NCBI RefSeq assembly: GCF_024639375.1
Contig: NZ_JAHEIM010000002.1
Span: 1 to 64,000 of the forward strand
Origin: Rhodoluna sp.
GTDB taxonomy: Bacteria > Actinomycetota > Actinomycetes > Actinomycetales > Microbacteriaceae
Reading direction: 5' to 3'
DNA length: 64,000 bases
Both the position numbers and the translations under genes were made by a program. Each line of letters starts with the position of its first letter. Position 1 is the stretch's first letter. Below the pieces are notes generated by a model. That model saw only the letters and a list, made by a program, of their open reading frames with translations. It was not told the DNA's origin and did not search any database. Shown piece after piece: positions 32,381-42,157 of the stretch.

Positions 32381-33317
32381 CGCCGAATACCGCGCTGATT
32401 GCCGCCGCAATTAGTGGTGCAATCGAAAGCACGGTTAGCTGCTCGAATTGCTTATCCGGAGTAATTGGCAAAGTGTTGGTGACTACGACGTGGTCGACGA
32501 TGCCGCTAGACAAACGCTCAACCGCCGGTGGTGAGAAAACAGCGTGAGTGGTGGCCACGATAACTTTCTTGGCACCCTTCTCTTTCAAAGTTTTAGCAGC
32601 GGCAACGATGGTGCCTGCGGTGTCAATCATGTCGTCGACTAGCAAACAGGTGCGACCCGAAACATCACCAACAAGTTCGTGTGACGAAACTTGGTTTGGC
32701 ACATCTGGGTCACGACGCTTGTGAATGATGGCTAGAGGTGCACCTAGGCGCTCGGCCCAGATGTCTGCAACACGAACTCGACCTGAGTCTGGTGAAACAA
32801 CGGTTAGATCTTCGTTGCCCCAACGCTCGGCGCAGTGATCGGCCAACATAGGCAATGCCCAAAGGTGGTCAACCGGGCCATCAAAGAAACCTTGAATTTG
32901 TGGAGTGTGCAAGTCAACTGACATCAAGCGGTTCGCTCCGGCAACCTTGAACAGGTCGGTCATTAGTCGAGCAGAAATTGGCTCACGGCCTTTGTGCTTC
33001 TTGTCTTGGCGAGCATAAGGAAAGAATGGGGCAACAACTGTGATGCGCTTTGCGCTTGCGCGCTTTAGAGCGTCAACCATCAGCAACTGCTCCATCACCC
33101 AGTTGTTAATGCCCTGAGCGTGCGACTGAATTACGAAAGCGTCTACGCCACGAACCGACTCTTCGTAGCGAACGAAGGTCTCACCATTGGCAAAGTCATA
33201 AGCGGTGGTTGGCACAACCTTGGTGCCCAGAATCTCAGCGACTTCATCGGCTAGAGCTTGGTGGGCACGTCCACTAACAATCACTAGGCGTTTTGAATTA
33301 TTCGCTGTGATTTCCAT
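32343..33317 (-). CDS. prs: Ribose-phosphate pyrophosphokinase
   Basis: PYARQDKKHKGREPISA, LLVDDMIDTAGTIVAAA. Confidence 0.96.
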   Translation of the reverse strand: MEITANNSKRLVIVSGRAHQALADEVAEILGTKVVPTTAYDFANGETFVRYEESVRGVDAFVIQSHAQGINNWVMEQLLMVDALKRASAKRITVVAPFFPYARQDKKHKGREPISARLMTDLFKVAGANRLMSVDLHTPQIQGFFDGPVDHLWALPMLADHCAERWGNEDLTVVSPDSGRVRVADIWAERLGAPLAIIHKRRDPDVPNQVSSHELVGDVSGRTCLLVDDMIDTAGTIVAAAKTLKEKGAKKVIVATTHAVFSPPAVERLSSGIVDHVVVTNTLPITPDKQFEQLTVLSIAPLIAAAISAVFGDDSVNKLFPGHA

Positions 33318-33342
33318 GTGGTCTCCCGCTCTTGAAGAATCT

Positions 33343-34767
33343 TTAGTTTTTGGCTTTTTGGGCCGCTTCAGCAGCTTGGGTTCCTGGGCGTTTTGAAATT
33401 ACCCAGTCAGCCAAATTACGCTGTGGTGCCACGTTCATCGCCAACTCACCCGGTGCCACACTTCTGCGAACCACGGTGCCTGCTGCGGTATAGGCTCCAT
33501 CACCAATCGTAATAGGTGCAACGAAGACGTTGTGCGAGCCAGTGCGCACATGCGAACCAATTTTGCTCGAGTGCTTGGCTACGCCGTCGTAATTAGCAAA
33601 AATTGTGCCGGCACCAATGTTTGAACCCTCGCCAATTTCGGCATCGCCAACGTAGCTCAGGTGAGGCACCTTCGAGCCAGCGCCAATCTTGGCGTTCTTG
33701 GTTTCAACAAAAGTGCCAATCTTGCCATCGGCGCCTAGGTCGGTGCCAGGTCGCAGGTAGGAAAACGGCCCTACGGATGCCCCCGCGCCAATCTTTGAGG
33801 CGGTGACGTGAGACTTGACTACCGTGGCGCGCTCGCCAACCTGTGAATCAATCAACACAACTTCTGGGCCCACGGTGGCACCCTCACCAATCGAACTGAA
33901 TCCTTTCAGGTGGGTTCCTGGCAATAGGGTCACGTCTTCACCCAACTGCACGGTGATGTCAATCCAAGTTGACGCTGGGTCTTGAATAGTGACACCCGCC
34001 ATTTGCCAGGCTTCACAAATTCTCTGGTTTAACTCGGCTGCTACTTCGCTCAGTTGAACTCGGTCGTTGATGCCAGCCACCAACCAGTTGTCGGCAATCG
34101 CCAACGCCTGCACTGAGTCGCCGTCGGCAAGCAACAACGAAGCCACATCGGTTAGGTACTTCTCACCCTGGGCGTTGTGACTTCCAACTTTTTGCAGAGC
34201 GGCACGCAACTTGGCTGCGTCAAAAACATAAATGCCGGCATTGATTTCGGCAATTTCCAACTGCTCATCGGTTGCATCGCGGTGTTCAACAATTTGCACG
34301 AAGCTGCCGTCTGCCTTGCGCACGATGCGGCCATAGCCACTTGGGTCATCGGCAAATGAGGTCAAAATGGTGGCGGCAAAATCGCCAGCAAGGTGTGCAT
34401 CCAGAAGCGCCTCAATAGTTGGCACATCCAACAAAGGAACATCGCCACTCGTGACAACTACAGCCCCATCGAAATCGGCAGGCAACTGCGCCAAGCCACA
34501 TTCAACAGCGCGACCGGTGCCAGGGATTTCATCCTGGTGGGCAATGTTGCTGGTTGGGAAATAGGCATTGATGTATTCGGTGAGCAATTCGCGTTTGTGA
34601 CGAATAACTGGAATTACGTGAGATGCGCCCAACGAAGTTGCAGTAGCCAAAACGTGGCCCAGCAGTGGCAGGCCGGCTAGTTCGTGCATGACCTTTGGAG
34701 TTTTCGAACGCATGCGAGTGCCTTCGCCGGCGGCAAGTACAACTACCGCTAGGTGCTTCTCGCCCAT
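33343..34767 (-). CDS. glmU: Bifunctional UDP-N-acetylglucosamine pyrophosphorylase/glucosamine-1-phosphate acetyltransferase
   Basis: VVLAAGEGTRMRSKTPKVMHELAG, hexapeptide repeats, NYDGVAKHSSKIG. Confidence 0.96.
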   Translation of the reverse strand: MGEKHLAVVVLAAGEGTRMRSKTPKVMHELAGLPLLGHVLATATSLGASHVIPVIRHKRELLTEYINAYFPTSNIAHQDEIPGTGRAVECGLAQLPADFDGAVVVTSGDVPLLDVPTIEALLDAHLAGDFAATILTSFADDPSGYGRIVRKADGSFVQIVEHRDATDEQLEIAEINAGIYVFDAAKLRAALQKVGSHNAQGEKYLTDVASLLLADGDSVQALAIADNWLVAGINDRVQLSEVAAELNQRICEAWQMAGVTIQDPASTWIDITVQLGEDVTLLPGTHLKGFSSIGEGATVGPEVVLIDSQVGERATVVKSHVTASKIGAGASVGPFSYLRPGTDLGADGKIGTFVETKNAKIGAGSKVPHLSYVGDAEIGEGSNIGAGTIFANYDGVAKHSSKIGSHVRTGSHNVFVAPITIGDGAYTAAGTVVRRSVAPGELAMNVAPQRNLADWVISKRPGTQAAEAAQKAKN

Positions 34768-34792
34768 CGCGCTCCTGTCAATTGGCAGTGTG

Positions 34793-34863
34793 CTCCCCGA
34801 CCAGGACTCGAACCTGGAAAGCCGCCTCCAAAGAGCGGAGTGTTGCCATTACACCATCGGGGA
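34793..34863 (-). tRNA. tRNA-Gln(UUG)
   Basis: TCCCCGATGGTGTAATGGCAACACTCCGCTCTTTGGAGGCGG... loop CTTTGGA, acceptor TCCCCGA/TCGGGGA. Confidence 0.9.
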
Positions 34864-34916
34864 CCGTGACCTCGCGGCCACCCGAACAGTCTGCCAGATA
34901 AGCGAGCTGCTATTGG

Positions 34917-36713
34917 CTATTTTCCTTGAAGTAGCTCAGAAGTTTCGAGCCATTCGAGCTCTAGAGTCTCGCGCTTGCCGTTGTATTCAGCCTGCTTGGC
35001 TGCCATTTCGGCAAGACCCGCATAATCGCTGGAATCGTGGGCGGCCATCTGCTCATGCAGCTTGGCTTCATCCGTAGCCAGCTTTTCTAAGGCTCGATTT
35101 AGGCGTGCCAGGTTCTTTTCGGCATCGCGCAGGGCGGCGCCAGTTAGGCGTGGGGTTTCGTTTTTGGCAGGCGCTGCGGCAGCTGCGGGCTTTGCCCCGG
35201 CGCTCAAACTGTGCTTGCGAAGTTCTAGATACTGATCAACGCCACCGGTCAGGTGGCGCAATCTGCCGTCGCCAAGCAGCGCGTATTGATTGTCGGTAAC
35301 TCGCTCAAGCAGATAACGGTCGTGGCTAACCACTATCAGCGTGCCAGGCCAGCCGTCAAGCAGGTCCTCCATCGCAGCCAGAATGTCGGTGTCAAGGTCG
35401 TTGGTTGGCTCATCCAAAATCAACACATTTGGTTCGCCAAACAACAATCGTAAAAATTGCAGTCTGCGCTTTTGCCCACCGGATAGTTCGCCAATTGGAG
35501 TTTGCAGCTGGGCTTGGGTGAACCCAAGCTGCTCAACTAATTGCCCGATGCCCACTTCTTTTTTGTCGACAACAAAGAACGCTTTTTCGCGAGCGATCAA
35601 ACTAAAGATTCGCTCGTTGGCAAATTCATCCAGCTCGCGCACTTCTTGGCTCAAGGTGGCAATGTTCACTGTCTTGCCTCGTTTGATTACTCCCGAGTTC
35701 TGTTGCAAAGTTCCCTGAATCAATTTGAGCAATGTGGTTTTACCGGCACCGTTAACACCAACCAAACCAACTCGATCTCCAGGGCCAAGGCGCCAGGTGA
35801 TGTCGTGGAGCAATTCACGATCACCAATTGAATAACTCATGTCTTCAATGTCGAGCACATCTTTGCCAAGACGCTGAGTTGCCAATTTAGAAAGCGCCAC
35901 GCGGTCACGCGGCTCGGGTTCGTTAGCAATCAGCTCTGCTGCAGCATCCATGCGGAATTTTGGTTTTGTAGTTCGCGCCGGCGCACCACGACGTAGCCAA
36001 GCAAGCTCCTTGCGCATCAGGTTCTGACGGCGGGACTCAGAAGCGGCAGCGCTGCGGTCTCTTTCATTTCGTTGCAAGATGTACGCGGCGTAGCCACCCT
36101 CGAATGGCTCAATCACACCGTCGTGCACTTCCCAGGTGAGGTTGCAAACTTCATCCAAGAACCAACGGTCGTGAGTTACAACAATCAGTCCCCCTGCGTT
36201 GTTCGACCAACGAGTCTTCAGATGCTGCGCCAGCCAGGCAACACCTTCGATGTCTAGGTGGTTGGTTGGCTCGTCAAGCATCACAATGTCGAGGTCTTGC
36301 ACCAGCAATTTGGCAAGCGCTACGCGACGGCGCTGACCACCGCTCAGTTCACCAACTTGCTTCTGCCAATCAAGATCGTTTAGCAGTCCGCCAATTACAT
36401 CGCGAACCTTCGCGTTGCCAGCCCACTCATACTCAGGGGTCTCACCAACTACCGATTGCGCGATGGTCAACCCTGGGTCAATCACATCTGATTGATCTAA
36501 GAGACCGAATGTGATATTGCCGCGGTGTGTGATTCTGCCGTCGTCTGGCTGCATGCGCTTCGACAACAATTTGAGCAGAGTAGATTTGCCATCGCCATTG
36601 CGACCAACGATGCCAATGCGGTCACCCTCATTGACACCAACCGTGATTGAGTCAAAGACTTTTTTAGTTGGAAACTCGAGGCTGACCTGTTCGGCGCCTA
36701 ATAAATGTGCCAC
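34917..36713 (-). CDS. ABC-F family ATP-binding protein
   Basis: Two ATPase domains (GRNGDGKSTLL, GVNGAGKTTLL), LSGGQRRRVALAKLL, LDEPTNHLD. Confidence 0.94.
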   Translation of the reverse strand: MAHLLGAEQVSLEFPTKKVFDSITVGVNEGDRIGIVGRNGDGKSTLLKLLSKRMQPDDGRITHRGNITFGLLDQSDVIDPGLTIAQSVVGETPEYEWAGNAKVRDVIGGLLNDLDWQKQVGELSGGQRRRVALAKLLVQDLDIVMLDEPTNHLDIEGVAWLAQHLKTRWSNNAGGLIVVTHDRWFLDEVCNLTWEVHDGVIEPFEGGYAAYILQRNERDRSAAASESRRQNLMRKELAWLRRGAPARTTKPKFRMDAAAELIANEPEPRDRVALSKLATQRLGKDVLDIEDMSYSIGDRELLHDITWRLGPGDRVGLVGVNGAGKTTLLKLIQGTLQQNSGVIKRGKTVNIATLSQEVRELDEFANERIFSLIAREKAFFVVDKKEVGIGQLVEQLGFTQAQLQTPIGELSGGQKRRLQFLRLLFGEPNVLILDEPTNDLDTDILAAMEDLLDGWPGTLIVVSHDRYLLERVTDNQYALLGDGRLRHLTGGVDQYLELRKHSLSAGAKPAAAAAPAKNETPRLTGAALRDAEKNLARLNRALEKLATDEAKLHEQMAAHDSSDYAGLAEMAAKQAEYNGKRETLELEWLETSELLQGK

Positions 36714-37636
36714 TAGTTGCTTTCTGCTTTTGCGCCAGCGCTTGGGCCCCAGGTGGCCAATGCGTTGAAGCCTGAACTTGCTAGGGATGCTGCAATGCTG
36801 TGCGCCTGCTCAACCGAGCTTGCCAAAAATGCGATTGTCGGTCCCGAACCAGAGACCATACCTGCGAGTGCGCCCGCAGCGAGGCCAGCATCAAGAGTGT
36901 TTTGCAGCGAAGGTATGAGATCGATAGCGGCTTCTTGCAAATCGTTGTGAATCAGCTTTGCAATTTGGAGCACATCGCCGGTCACCAGCGCCGCAAAAAG
37001 TTCTTTCGGTTCGCCCAAGGCTGGCATTGCGGTTGCATCTTCGCCACGCGCTGCGCGCAATTCATCCAAGCGTTTATAAACCGCCGGCGTGCTCAAGCCG
37101 TGATCACAGGTGACCAAAACCCAGTTGAGCTTTTGCACGTTGTCGATTGCCTTGAGTTGATCACCACGACCCCAGCCGAATGCTGTGCCGCCCATCATGG
37201 CAAAAGGCACATCTGCACCCAAGGCTGCGGCACCTTGCAAAAGGTCATCATCGCTGATTCCGGTGCACCAGTAATCGTTCACAGCCATCACCGCGGCTGC
37301 AGCGTCAGCCGAGCCACCACCCATGCCGCCAGCAACAGGCACCGACTTAGAAATTTTGAAGTGCACCGGATGTACATTTGGCAACTCAGCTAAGTTCGCG
37401 ACCACTTTGGCGGCTTTGACAACCAGGTTGTTTTCATCGGTTGGAACATCGCTTAGGTGGGAATCGCTAATGTTGCCCTCGACGGCTACTGACCAGTGAT
37501 CGGCCACCTGCACGCTCACTTGTTCGCGCAAATCAACGGCCTGATAAACGCTAGCCACGTCGTGATAGCCATCGGGCAGCAGAGAACCGACTTCAAAGAA
37601 AATATTGATTTTGCCCGGCGCCGAATAAGTAGTCAT
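36713..37636 (-). CDS. ispE: 4-diphosphocytidyl-2-C-methyl-D-erythritol kinase
   Basis: SAPGKINIFFEVG, PVAGGMGGGSADAAAAV; ATG at 37636. Confidence 0.94.
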   Translation of the reverse strand: MTTYSAPGKINIFFEVGSLLPDGYHDVASVYQAVDLREQVSVQVADHWSVAVEGNISDSHLSDVPTDENNLVVKAAKVVANLAELPNVHPVHFKISKSVPVAGGMGGGSADAAAAVMAVNDYWCTGISDDDLLQGAAALGADVPFAMMGGTAFGWGRGDQLKAIDNVQKLNWVLVTCDHGLSTPAVYKRLDELRAARGEDATAMPALGEPKELFAALVTGDVLQIAKLIHNDLQEAAIDLIPSLQNTLDAGLAAGALAGMVSGSGPTIAFLASSVEQAHSIAASLASSGFNALATWGPSAGAKAESN

Positions 37637-37941
37637 CAGGCAATTTCCAATCGGCGTCGGATGCCAACAAAGACTTCGTTCCAATATTTTTGGTAGGCGC
37701 TGATTGCGCTTTCATCTTTGAGCAATTCGTGCACAACGCGAATGGCAACGCCAGCATCAACAATCATGAAATCAATAAATGCTCGAGTGCCATCAACAAA
37801 CGCCAGAGTGATCTTGCCGTTCTTGGCCGAAACCAAACGCGGCTTATCAAACACCGACCAGGATGCAACATCGCTCAGCACCGTGTACATGCGGGCTAGT
37901 TCAACCTGAAAGGTTTCTTCAATCTTGAAAGCAACTGCCAT
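37636..37941 (-). CDS. Small hypothetical protein, possibly SRPBCC-like
   Basis: 101 aa, 1-nt overlaps with both ispE and rsmA; MAVAFKIEETFQVELARMYTVLSDVASWSVF...YQKYWNEVFVGIRRRLEIA. Confidence 0.75.
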   Translation of the reverse strand: MAVAFKIEETFQVELARMYTVLSDVASWSVFDKPRLVSAKNGKITLAFVDGTRAFIDFMIVDAGVAIRVVHELLKDESAISAYQKYWNEVFVGIRRRLEIA

Positions 37942-38774
37942 TAGCGGGCCTTTGCAATCGCTACAAATTGATGCACGTCTAGTTGCTCGCCACGTGCCTG
38001 CGGGCTAACCCCAGCGGAAATCAAAATTCGTTCTGCGTCGGCTGCGCTGCCAGCCCAAACGCTAAGTGCTTGGCGAAGAGTTTTGCGTCTTTGACCAAAA
38101 GCGGCGTCGGCAACTTCAAACACTTTGAGTCGCAATTCTTCATCGCCCAGTGGCACCTGACGCTTTGCGAAATAAACCAACGCCGAATCAACATTGGGCA
38201 CTGGCCAAAAGATGCTTCGGCCAACGTTGCCAGCCAGAGCAGATTCGGCATACCAAGCAAGTTTCACGCTCGGCACCCCATAGACCTTTGAGCCAGGCCC
38301 CGCTGCTAGTCGGTGAGCAACTTCGGCCTGCACCAAAATCAAACCAGTTTGAATCGAACTGAATTGCTCCAGAAAGTGCAAAAGCACTGGCACCGAGATG
38401 TTGTAGGGCAGGTTGGCCACCAACGCATCCGGGGCCGCTGGCAAATCGGTTACCTTCATTGCATCATTGCGAACCAAAGTGAAATCGGTGCCCGGTGCTC
38501 GCTTTGCAATTGTGGCTTCAAGCTCGGCCGCCATCTTTGGGTCAATTTCAACGGCAATAACTTTGCGGGCTACTTCGAGCAAACCCAATGTCAACGAACC
38601 AAGGCCCGGGCCAATTTCAACCACGGTTACGCTACCGGTGAGCTTTGCAGCAGCAACAATTCTGCGGATGGTGTTTGGGTCGGTCACAAAATTTTGACCT
38701 AGTTTCTTTGTTGGGGTCACATCTAAACGCGCAGCCAACTCGCGCACATCTGCAGCGCCCAGCAGGTCAACCAT
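37941..38774 (-). CDS. rsmA: 16S rRNA (adenine1518/1519-N6)-dimethyltransferase
   Basis: TKKLGQNFVTDPNTIRRI, VEIGPGLGSLTLGLL, VANLPYNISVPVLLHFLE. Confidence 0.96.
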   Translation of the reverse strand: MVDLLGAADVRELAARLDVTPTKKLGQNFVTDPNTIRRIVAAAKLTGSVTVVEIGPGLGSLTLGLLEVARKVIAVEIDPKMAAELEATIAKRAPGTDFTLVRNDAMKVTDLPAAPDALVANLPYNISVPVLLHFLEQFSSIQTGLILVQAEVAHRLAAGPGSKVYGVPSVKLAWYAESALAGNVGRSIFWPVPNVDSALVYFAKRQVPLGDEELRLKVFEVADAAFGQRRKTLRQALSVWAGSAADAERILISAGVSPQARGEQLDVHQFVAIAKAR

Positions 38775-39682
38775 TAGATCGCCCAGCTTTCAAAAACGGC
38801 CTCGGTGTTTCGAGCCAATTGCTCGCAAAGCTGATTCAAGTCTGCACCACGAGTAGCCGCCATCGCACGCGCCGTAATTGGCACCAGGTATGGCGCATTT
38901 GGTCTACCACGGTATGGCTCTGGCGCTAAGAACGGAGCATCGGTTTCAATCAAAATCAGCTGCGGGTCAGCAACGGCCAATGAATCGCGCAGGTGCTGGT
39001 TGCGTTTGATTGTGATGTTTCCAGCAAACGACATGTACCAACCCTTTTCGTTGCAAATCTCGGCAAGGTCGGTGTCACCTGAATAGCAGTGAAAAACGAC
39101 TTTCTCTGGTGCGCCCACTCGGTGCAATGTTTTAACCACTTCGTCATGTGCTTCACGATCGTGAATCATCAGGGCTATGTTGTTCTCTTTGGCAATTCGA
39201 ATGTGCTCTTCAAAACTATGTTGCTGCAACGCAATCGATTTATCACCTTCGGTGCGAAAGAAATCCAAACCAGTTTCACCAATTGCTCGAACCCTTGGTT
39301 GAGTGGCTAGAGCTGCGATTTCTGCAATGGCATCATCGAGCTCGGCGCGGGTTTCATAAAGTGGCGCCTCGTTAGGGTGCAATGCAACCGCAGCCAGAAT
39401 TCTCGAGTCTTGGGTTGCCACCTCGGCACACCACTTTGAACTCTCGAGTGTTACGCCAACCTGAACGATGCCTTTCACGCCAACCGATTCGGCGCGGTCA
39501 AGGTTTTCTTTCCAAGGCATAACACCAAGGTCTTCGTCAAACACAAACTCAAGGTGGCAGTGATTATCATAAACGGCCACCTCGAGTGGCTCTGGGTTGG
39601 GTGCGAAACTTGGCGCTTTGCGTTCTTTAGCTTCTGCTGGTTTACCCGCTTTGCTGTTGCGAGTGAACTGCTCTTCAGACAC
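38774..39682 (-). CDS. tatD: TatD family DNase/hydrolase
   Basis: YDNHCHLEF, IGETGLDFFRTEGDKSIALQQHSFEEHIRIAKE. Confidence 0.94.
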   Translation of the reverse strand: MSEEQFTRNSKAGKPAEAKERKAPSFAPNPEPLEVAVYDNHCHLEFVFDEDLGVMPWKENLDRAESVGVKGIVQVGVTLESSKWCAEVATQDSRILAAVALHPNEAPLYETRAELDDAIAEIAALATQPRVRAIGETGLDFFRTEGDKSIALQQHSFEEHIRIAKENNIALMIHDREAHDEVVKTLHRVGAPEKVVFHCYSGDTDLAEICNEKGWYMSFAGNITIKRNQHLRDSLAVADPQLILIETDAPFLAPEPYRGRPNAPYLVPITARAMAATRGADLNQLCEQLARNTEAVFESWAI

Positions 39683-39684
39683 GC

Positions 39685-41283
39685 TTACTTCGCTTCGGTT
39701 GCGTCGGTTTCAATGCGAGGAAACAGTGGCTCAAGCTCTGCAAGTGCAGCACCTGCCGGCAACTGACCCCAGCGACCAGCGTCACCAATTGGTTGAGCAT
39801 CAAGTGAACCTAAACCAGCGCCTAATGCAGACCACAACTTGGCAGCAGCCTTTGGTGTAATCGAGTTCATCAAAACCGCAAGAACTCGCAGGCCTTCAGC
39901 GGTGGTGTTTAGCACTGTTGCCAAACGGTCGCGCTTCGATTCATCCTTAGCCAACACCCACGGCTCTTGCACGGTGATGTAGTTGTTGAGTTCGTCAACC
40001 AATGTCCAAATTGCAGTGAGCGCGTCTTGGATGGCGACATCGCTAATTGCTTGATCGGCAGCGGCAACGGCATCCGTAGCAATCTGCTGAACCTTTTTGT
40101 CTTCATCGGTGAATTCACTCGCCGCTGGCAGCACGCCATCAAAGTAGCGGTGAATCATTGCGATAGAGCGAGATGCCAGGTTGCCTAGGCCGTTGGCCAA
40201 CTCTGCTTGATAACGTGCCGATAGGTCTTCCCACGAGAATGAACCATCTTGGCCAAAGGCAATCGCCTTCATGAAGTAATAGCGGAATGCATCTGAACCA
40301 AAGGTGTCGGTGATTTGGCTTGGCGCAATACCGGTGAGCTTTGACTTCGACATTTTTTCGCCACCAACCAACAACCAGCCGTGACCAAAGACCTGCTTAG
40401 GTGGCTCGATGCCGGCAGCCATCAACATCGCTGGCCAAATGACTGCGTGAAAGCGCAGGATGTCTTTGCCAACAACCTGAACCGATGCCGGCCAAAGCGA
40501 AGCAAACTTCTCTTCGTCTTCGCCATAACCGATTGCGGTGATGTAGTTCAACAAAGCATCGAACCACACATAGGTGATGTGGCTGTCATCCCAAGGAATG
40601 TCGATGCCCCAGTCAAACTTTTCTTTAGACCTCGAAATTGAGAGATCTTCTAGTCCACGGCGAACGAATGACATAACTTCGTTGCGTGCCGAATCTGGCT
40701 GAATGAACTTTGGGTTTGCTTCATAGAAAGCCAAAAGCTTGTCGGCATATTCGCTGAGCTTAAAGAAGTAGTTGGTCTCTTGCAGTTTTTCAACGGGCTT
40801 TGAGTGAATGGCGCAAACAGGCTGGCCGGCAAACGCACCTTCGCCATCAATCAGGTCGGCATCGGTTTTGTATTCTTCACACCCAACGCAGTAGTTGCCC
40901 TCGTATGAACCGCGGTAAATAAAACCGGTGTCATAAAGGTGCTGCAAGAACTTCTGCACGTTCTTTTCGTGACGCGGCTCAGTGGTGCGAATGAAATCTT
41001 GGTTTTGAATGTCAATGGTTTCAAGAAGTGGCAACCAGGCCTCTTCAACCAGCTTGTCGGCCCACTGCCGTGGTGAAACCTTGTTGGCTGCTGCGGTGCG
41101 AAGAATCTTTTCACCGTGCTCATCGGTGCCCGTTAGCAAGAAAGACCGCTCACCACGTTGACGGTGCCAGCGTGCCAAAACGTCTGCCGCTACCTCGGTA
41201 TAGGCGTGCCCGATGTGAGGAGCATCGTTGACATAAAAAATGGGTGTCGTTACATAGAACGATTGACCCTTGTTTGCAGACAT
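39685..41283 (-). CDS. metG: Methionyl-tRNA synthetase
   Basis: FYVTTPIFYVNDAPHIGHAYTEVAADVLAR, KMSKSKLTGI. Confidence 0.96.
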   Translation of the reverse strand: MSANKGQSFYVTTPIFYVNDAPHIGHAYTEVAADVLARWHRQRGERSFLLTGTDEHGEKILRTAAANKVSPRQWADKLVEEAWLPLLETIDIQNQDFIRTTEPRHEKNVQKFLQHLYDTGFIYRGSYEGNYCVGCEEYKTDADLIDGEGAFAGQPVCAIHSKPVEKLQETNYFFKLSEYADKLLAFYEANPKFIQPDSARNEVMSFVRRGLEDLSISRSKEKFDWGIDIPWDDSHITYVWFDALLNYITAIGYGEDEEKFASLWPASVQVVGKDILRFHAVIWPAMLMAAGIEPPKQVFGHGWLLVGGEKMSKSKLTGIAPSQITDTFGSDAFRYYFMKAIAFGQDGSFSWEDLSARYQAELANGLGNLASRSIAMIHRYFDGVLPAASEFTDEDKKVQQIATDAVAAADQAISDVAIQDALTAIWTLVDELNNYITVQEPWVLAKDESKRDRLATVLNTTAEGLRVLAVLMNSITPKAAAKLWSALGAGLGSLDAQPIGDAGRWGQLPAGAALAELEPLFPRIETDATEAK

Positions 41284-41293
41284 GGGTTCCATC

Positions 41294-42133
41294 TTAACCA
41301 ATTGCCTGCTTGCCTGCCTTGCGAGCATCGAGCACCAATTGATAAAGCTCGCTCTTGCTGGCGCCATTTGCCCCGGCAATCTCGGCTACGGCATCCTTCA
41401 GGCTGGTGCCCTCGGCAATCAGCCCCAGTGCCTGGTCAACCAAATCGGCCACCGATGTAGCTACTACCTCTGCGCCAGCCACCACCAAAACCATCTCGCC
41501 CTTTGGCTCAGTTTTTGCCCATTCAACCAATTGAGCCAATGTGCCACGCTCGGTGTGCTCAAACTTCTTGGTCAATTCGCGCGATACCGAAGCGCGACGC
41601 TCTGCTCCAAGCTCCTGAGCCGCATCTATCAGCGACTCGAGAATGCGGTGTGGCGATTCAAAAAACACCATGGTTCGTGGTTCACGCGCCAGCGACTGAA
41701 ACATTTTGCGGCGATCGCCCTGCTTTCGTGGCAAAAAGCCCTCAAAGGTGAAGCGGTCGGTGGGCAAGCCCGAAACAGCCAAAGCACTCAAAACCGCGGA
41801 TGGCCCCGGCACAACTGTGACATCAATGCCGGCCACTACCGCTGCGCGCACCAATAAGAAGCCTGGGTCACTCACGGTTGGCATGCCAGCATCGCTAACC
41901 ACCAGCACGTCAGCATCCTTAGCAATATCAAGAATTTGATCTAGACGATCACCCTCGTTGTGCTCGTGCAGGCTAAAAATCTTGGCATTTAGCTTGATTC
42001 CCAATGAATTAGCCAACTTCAACACGCTTCGGGTGTCTTCTGCGGCAATGAACTTGGCCAGCTGCAAATTTTCAATCAGGCGCGGCGAGGCATCCGACAG
42101 ATTGCCGATGGGAGTAGCCGCAAGAATAAGCAC
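41294..42133 (-). CDS. rsmI: 16S rRNA (cytidine1402-2'-O)-methyltransferase
   Basis: ILAATPIGNLSDASPRLIENLQ, AEDTRSVLKLAN, VSDAGMPTVSDPG. Confidence 0.95.
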   Translation of the reverse strand: MLILAATPIGNLSDASPRLIENLQLAKFIAAEDTRSVLKLANSLGIKLNAKIFSLHEHNEGDRLDQILDIAKDADVLVVSDAGMPTVSDPGFLLVRAAVVAGIDVTVVPGPSAVLSALAVSGLPTDRFTFEGFLPRKQGDRRKMFQSLAREPRTMVFFESPHRILESLIDAAQELGAERRASVSRELTKKFEHTERGTLAQLVEWAKTEPKGEMVLVVAGAEVVATSVADLVDQALGLIAEGTSLKDAVAEIAGANGASKSELYQLVLDARKAGKQAIG

Positions 42134-42157
42134 GCTCTATTGTCTAGCATTAGGGTC

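Noticed and set aside
41284-41379. N-terminal extension of the metG ORF
   Set aside because: Overlaps rsmI; the MetG family begins near MSANKGQSFYVTTPIFYVND at 41283.
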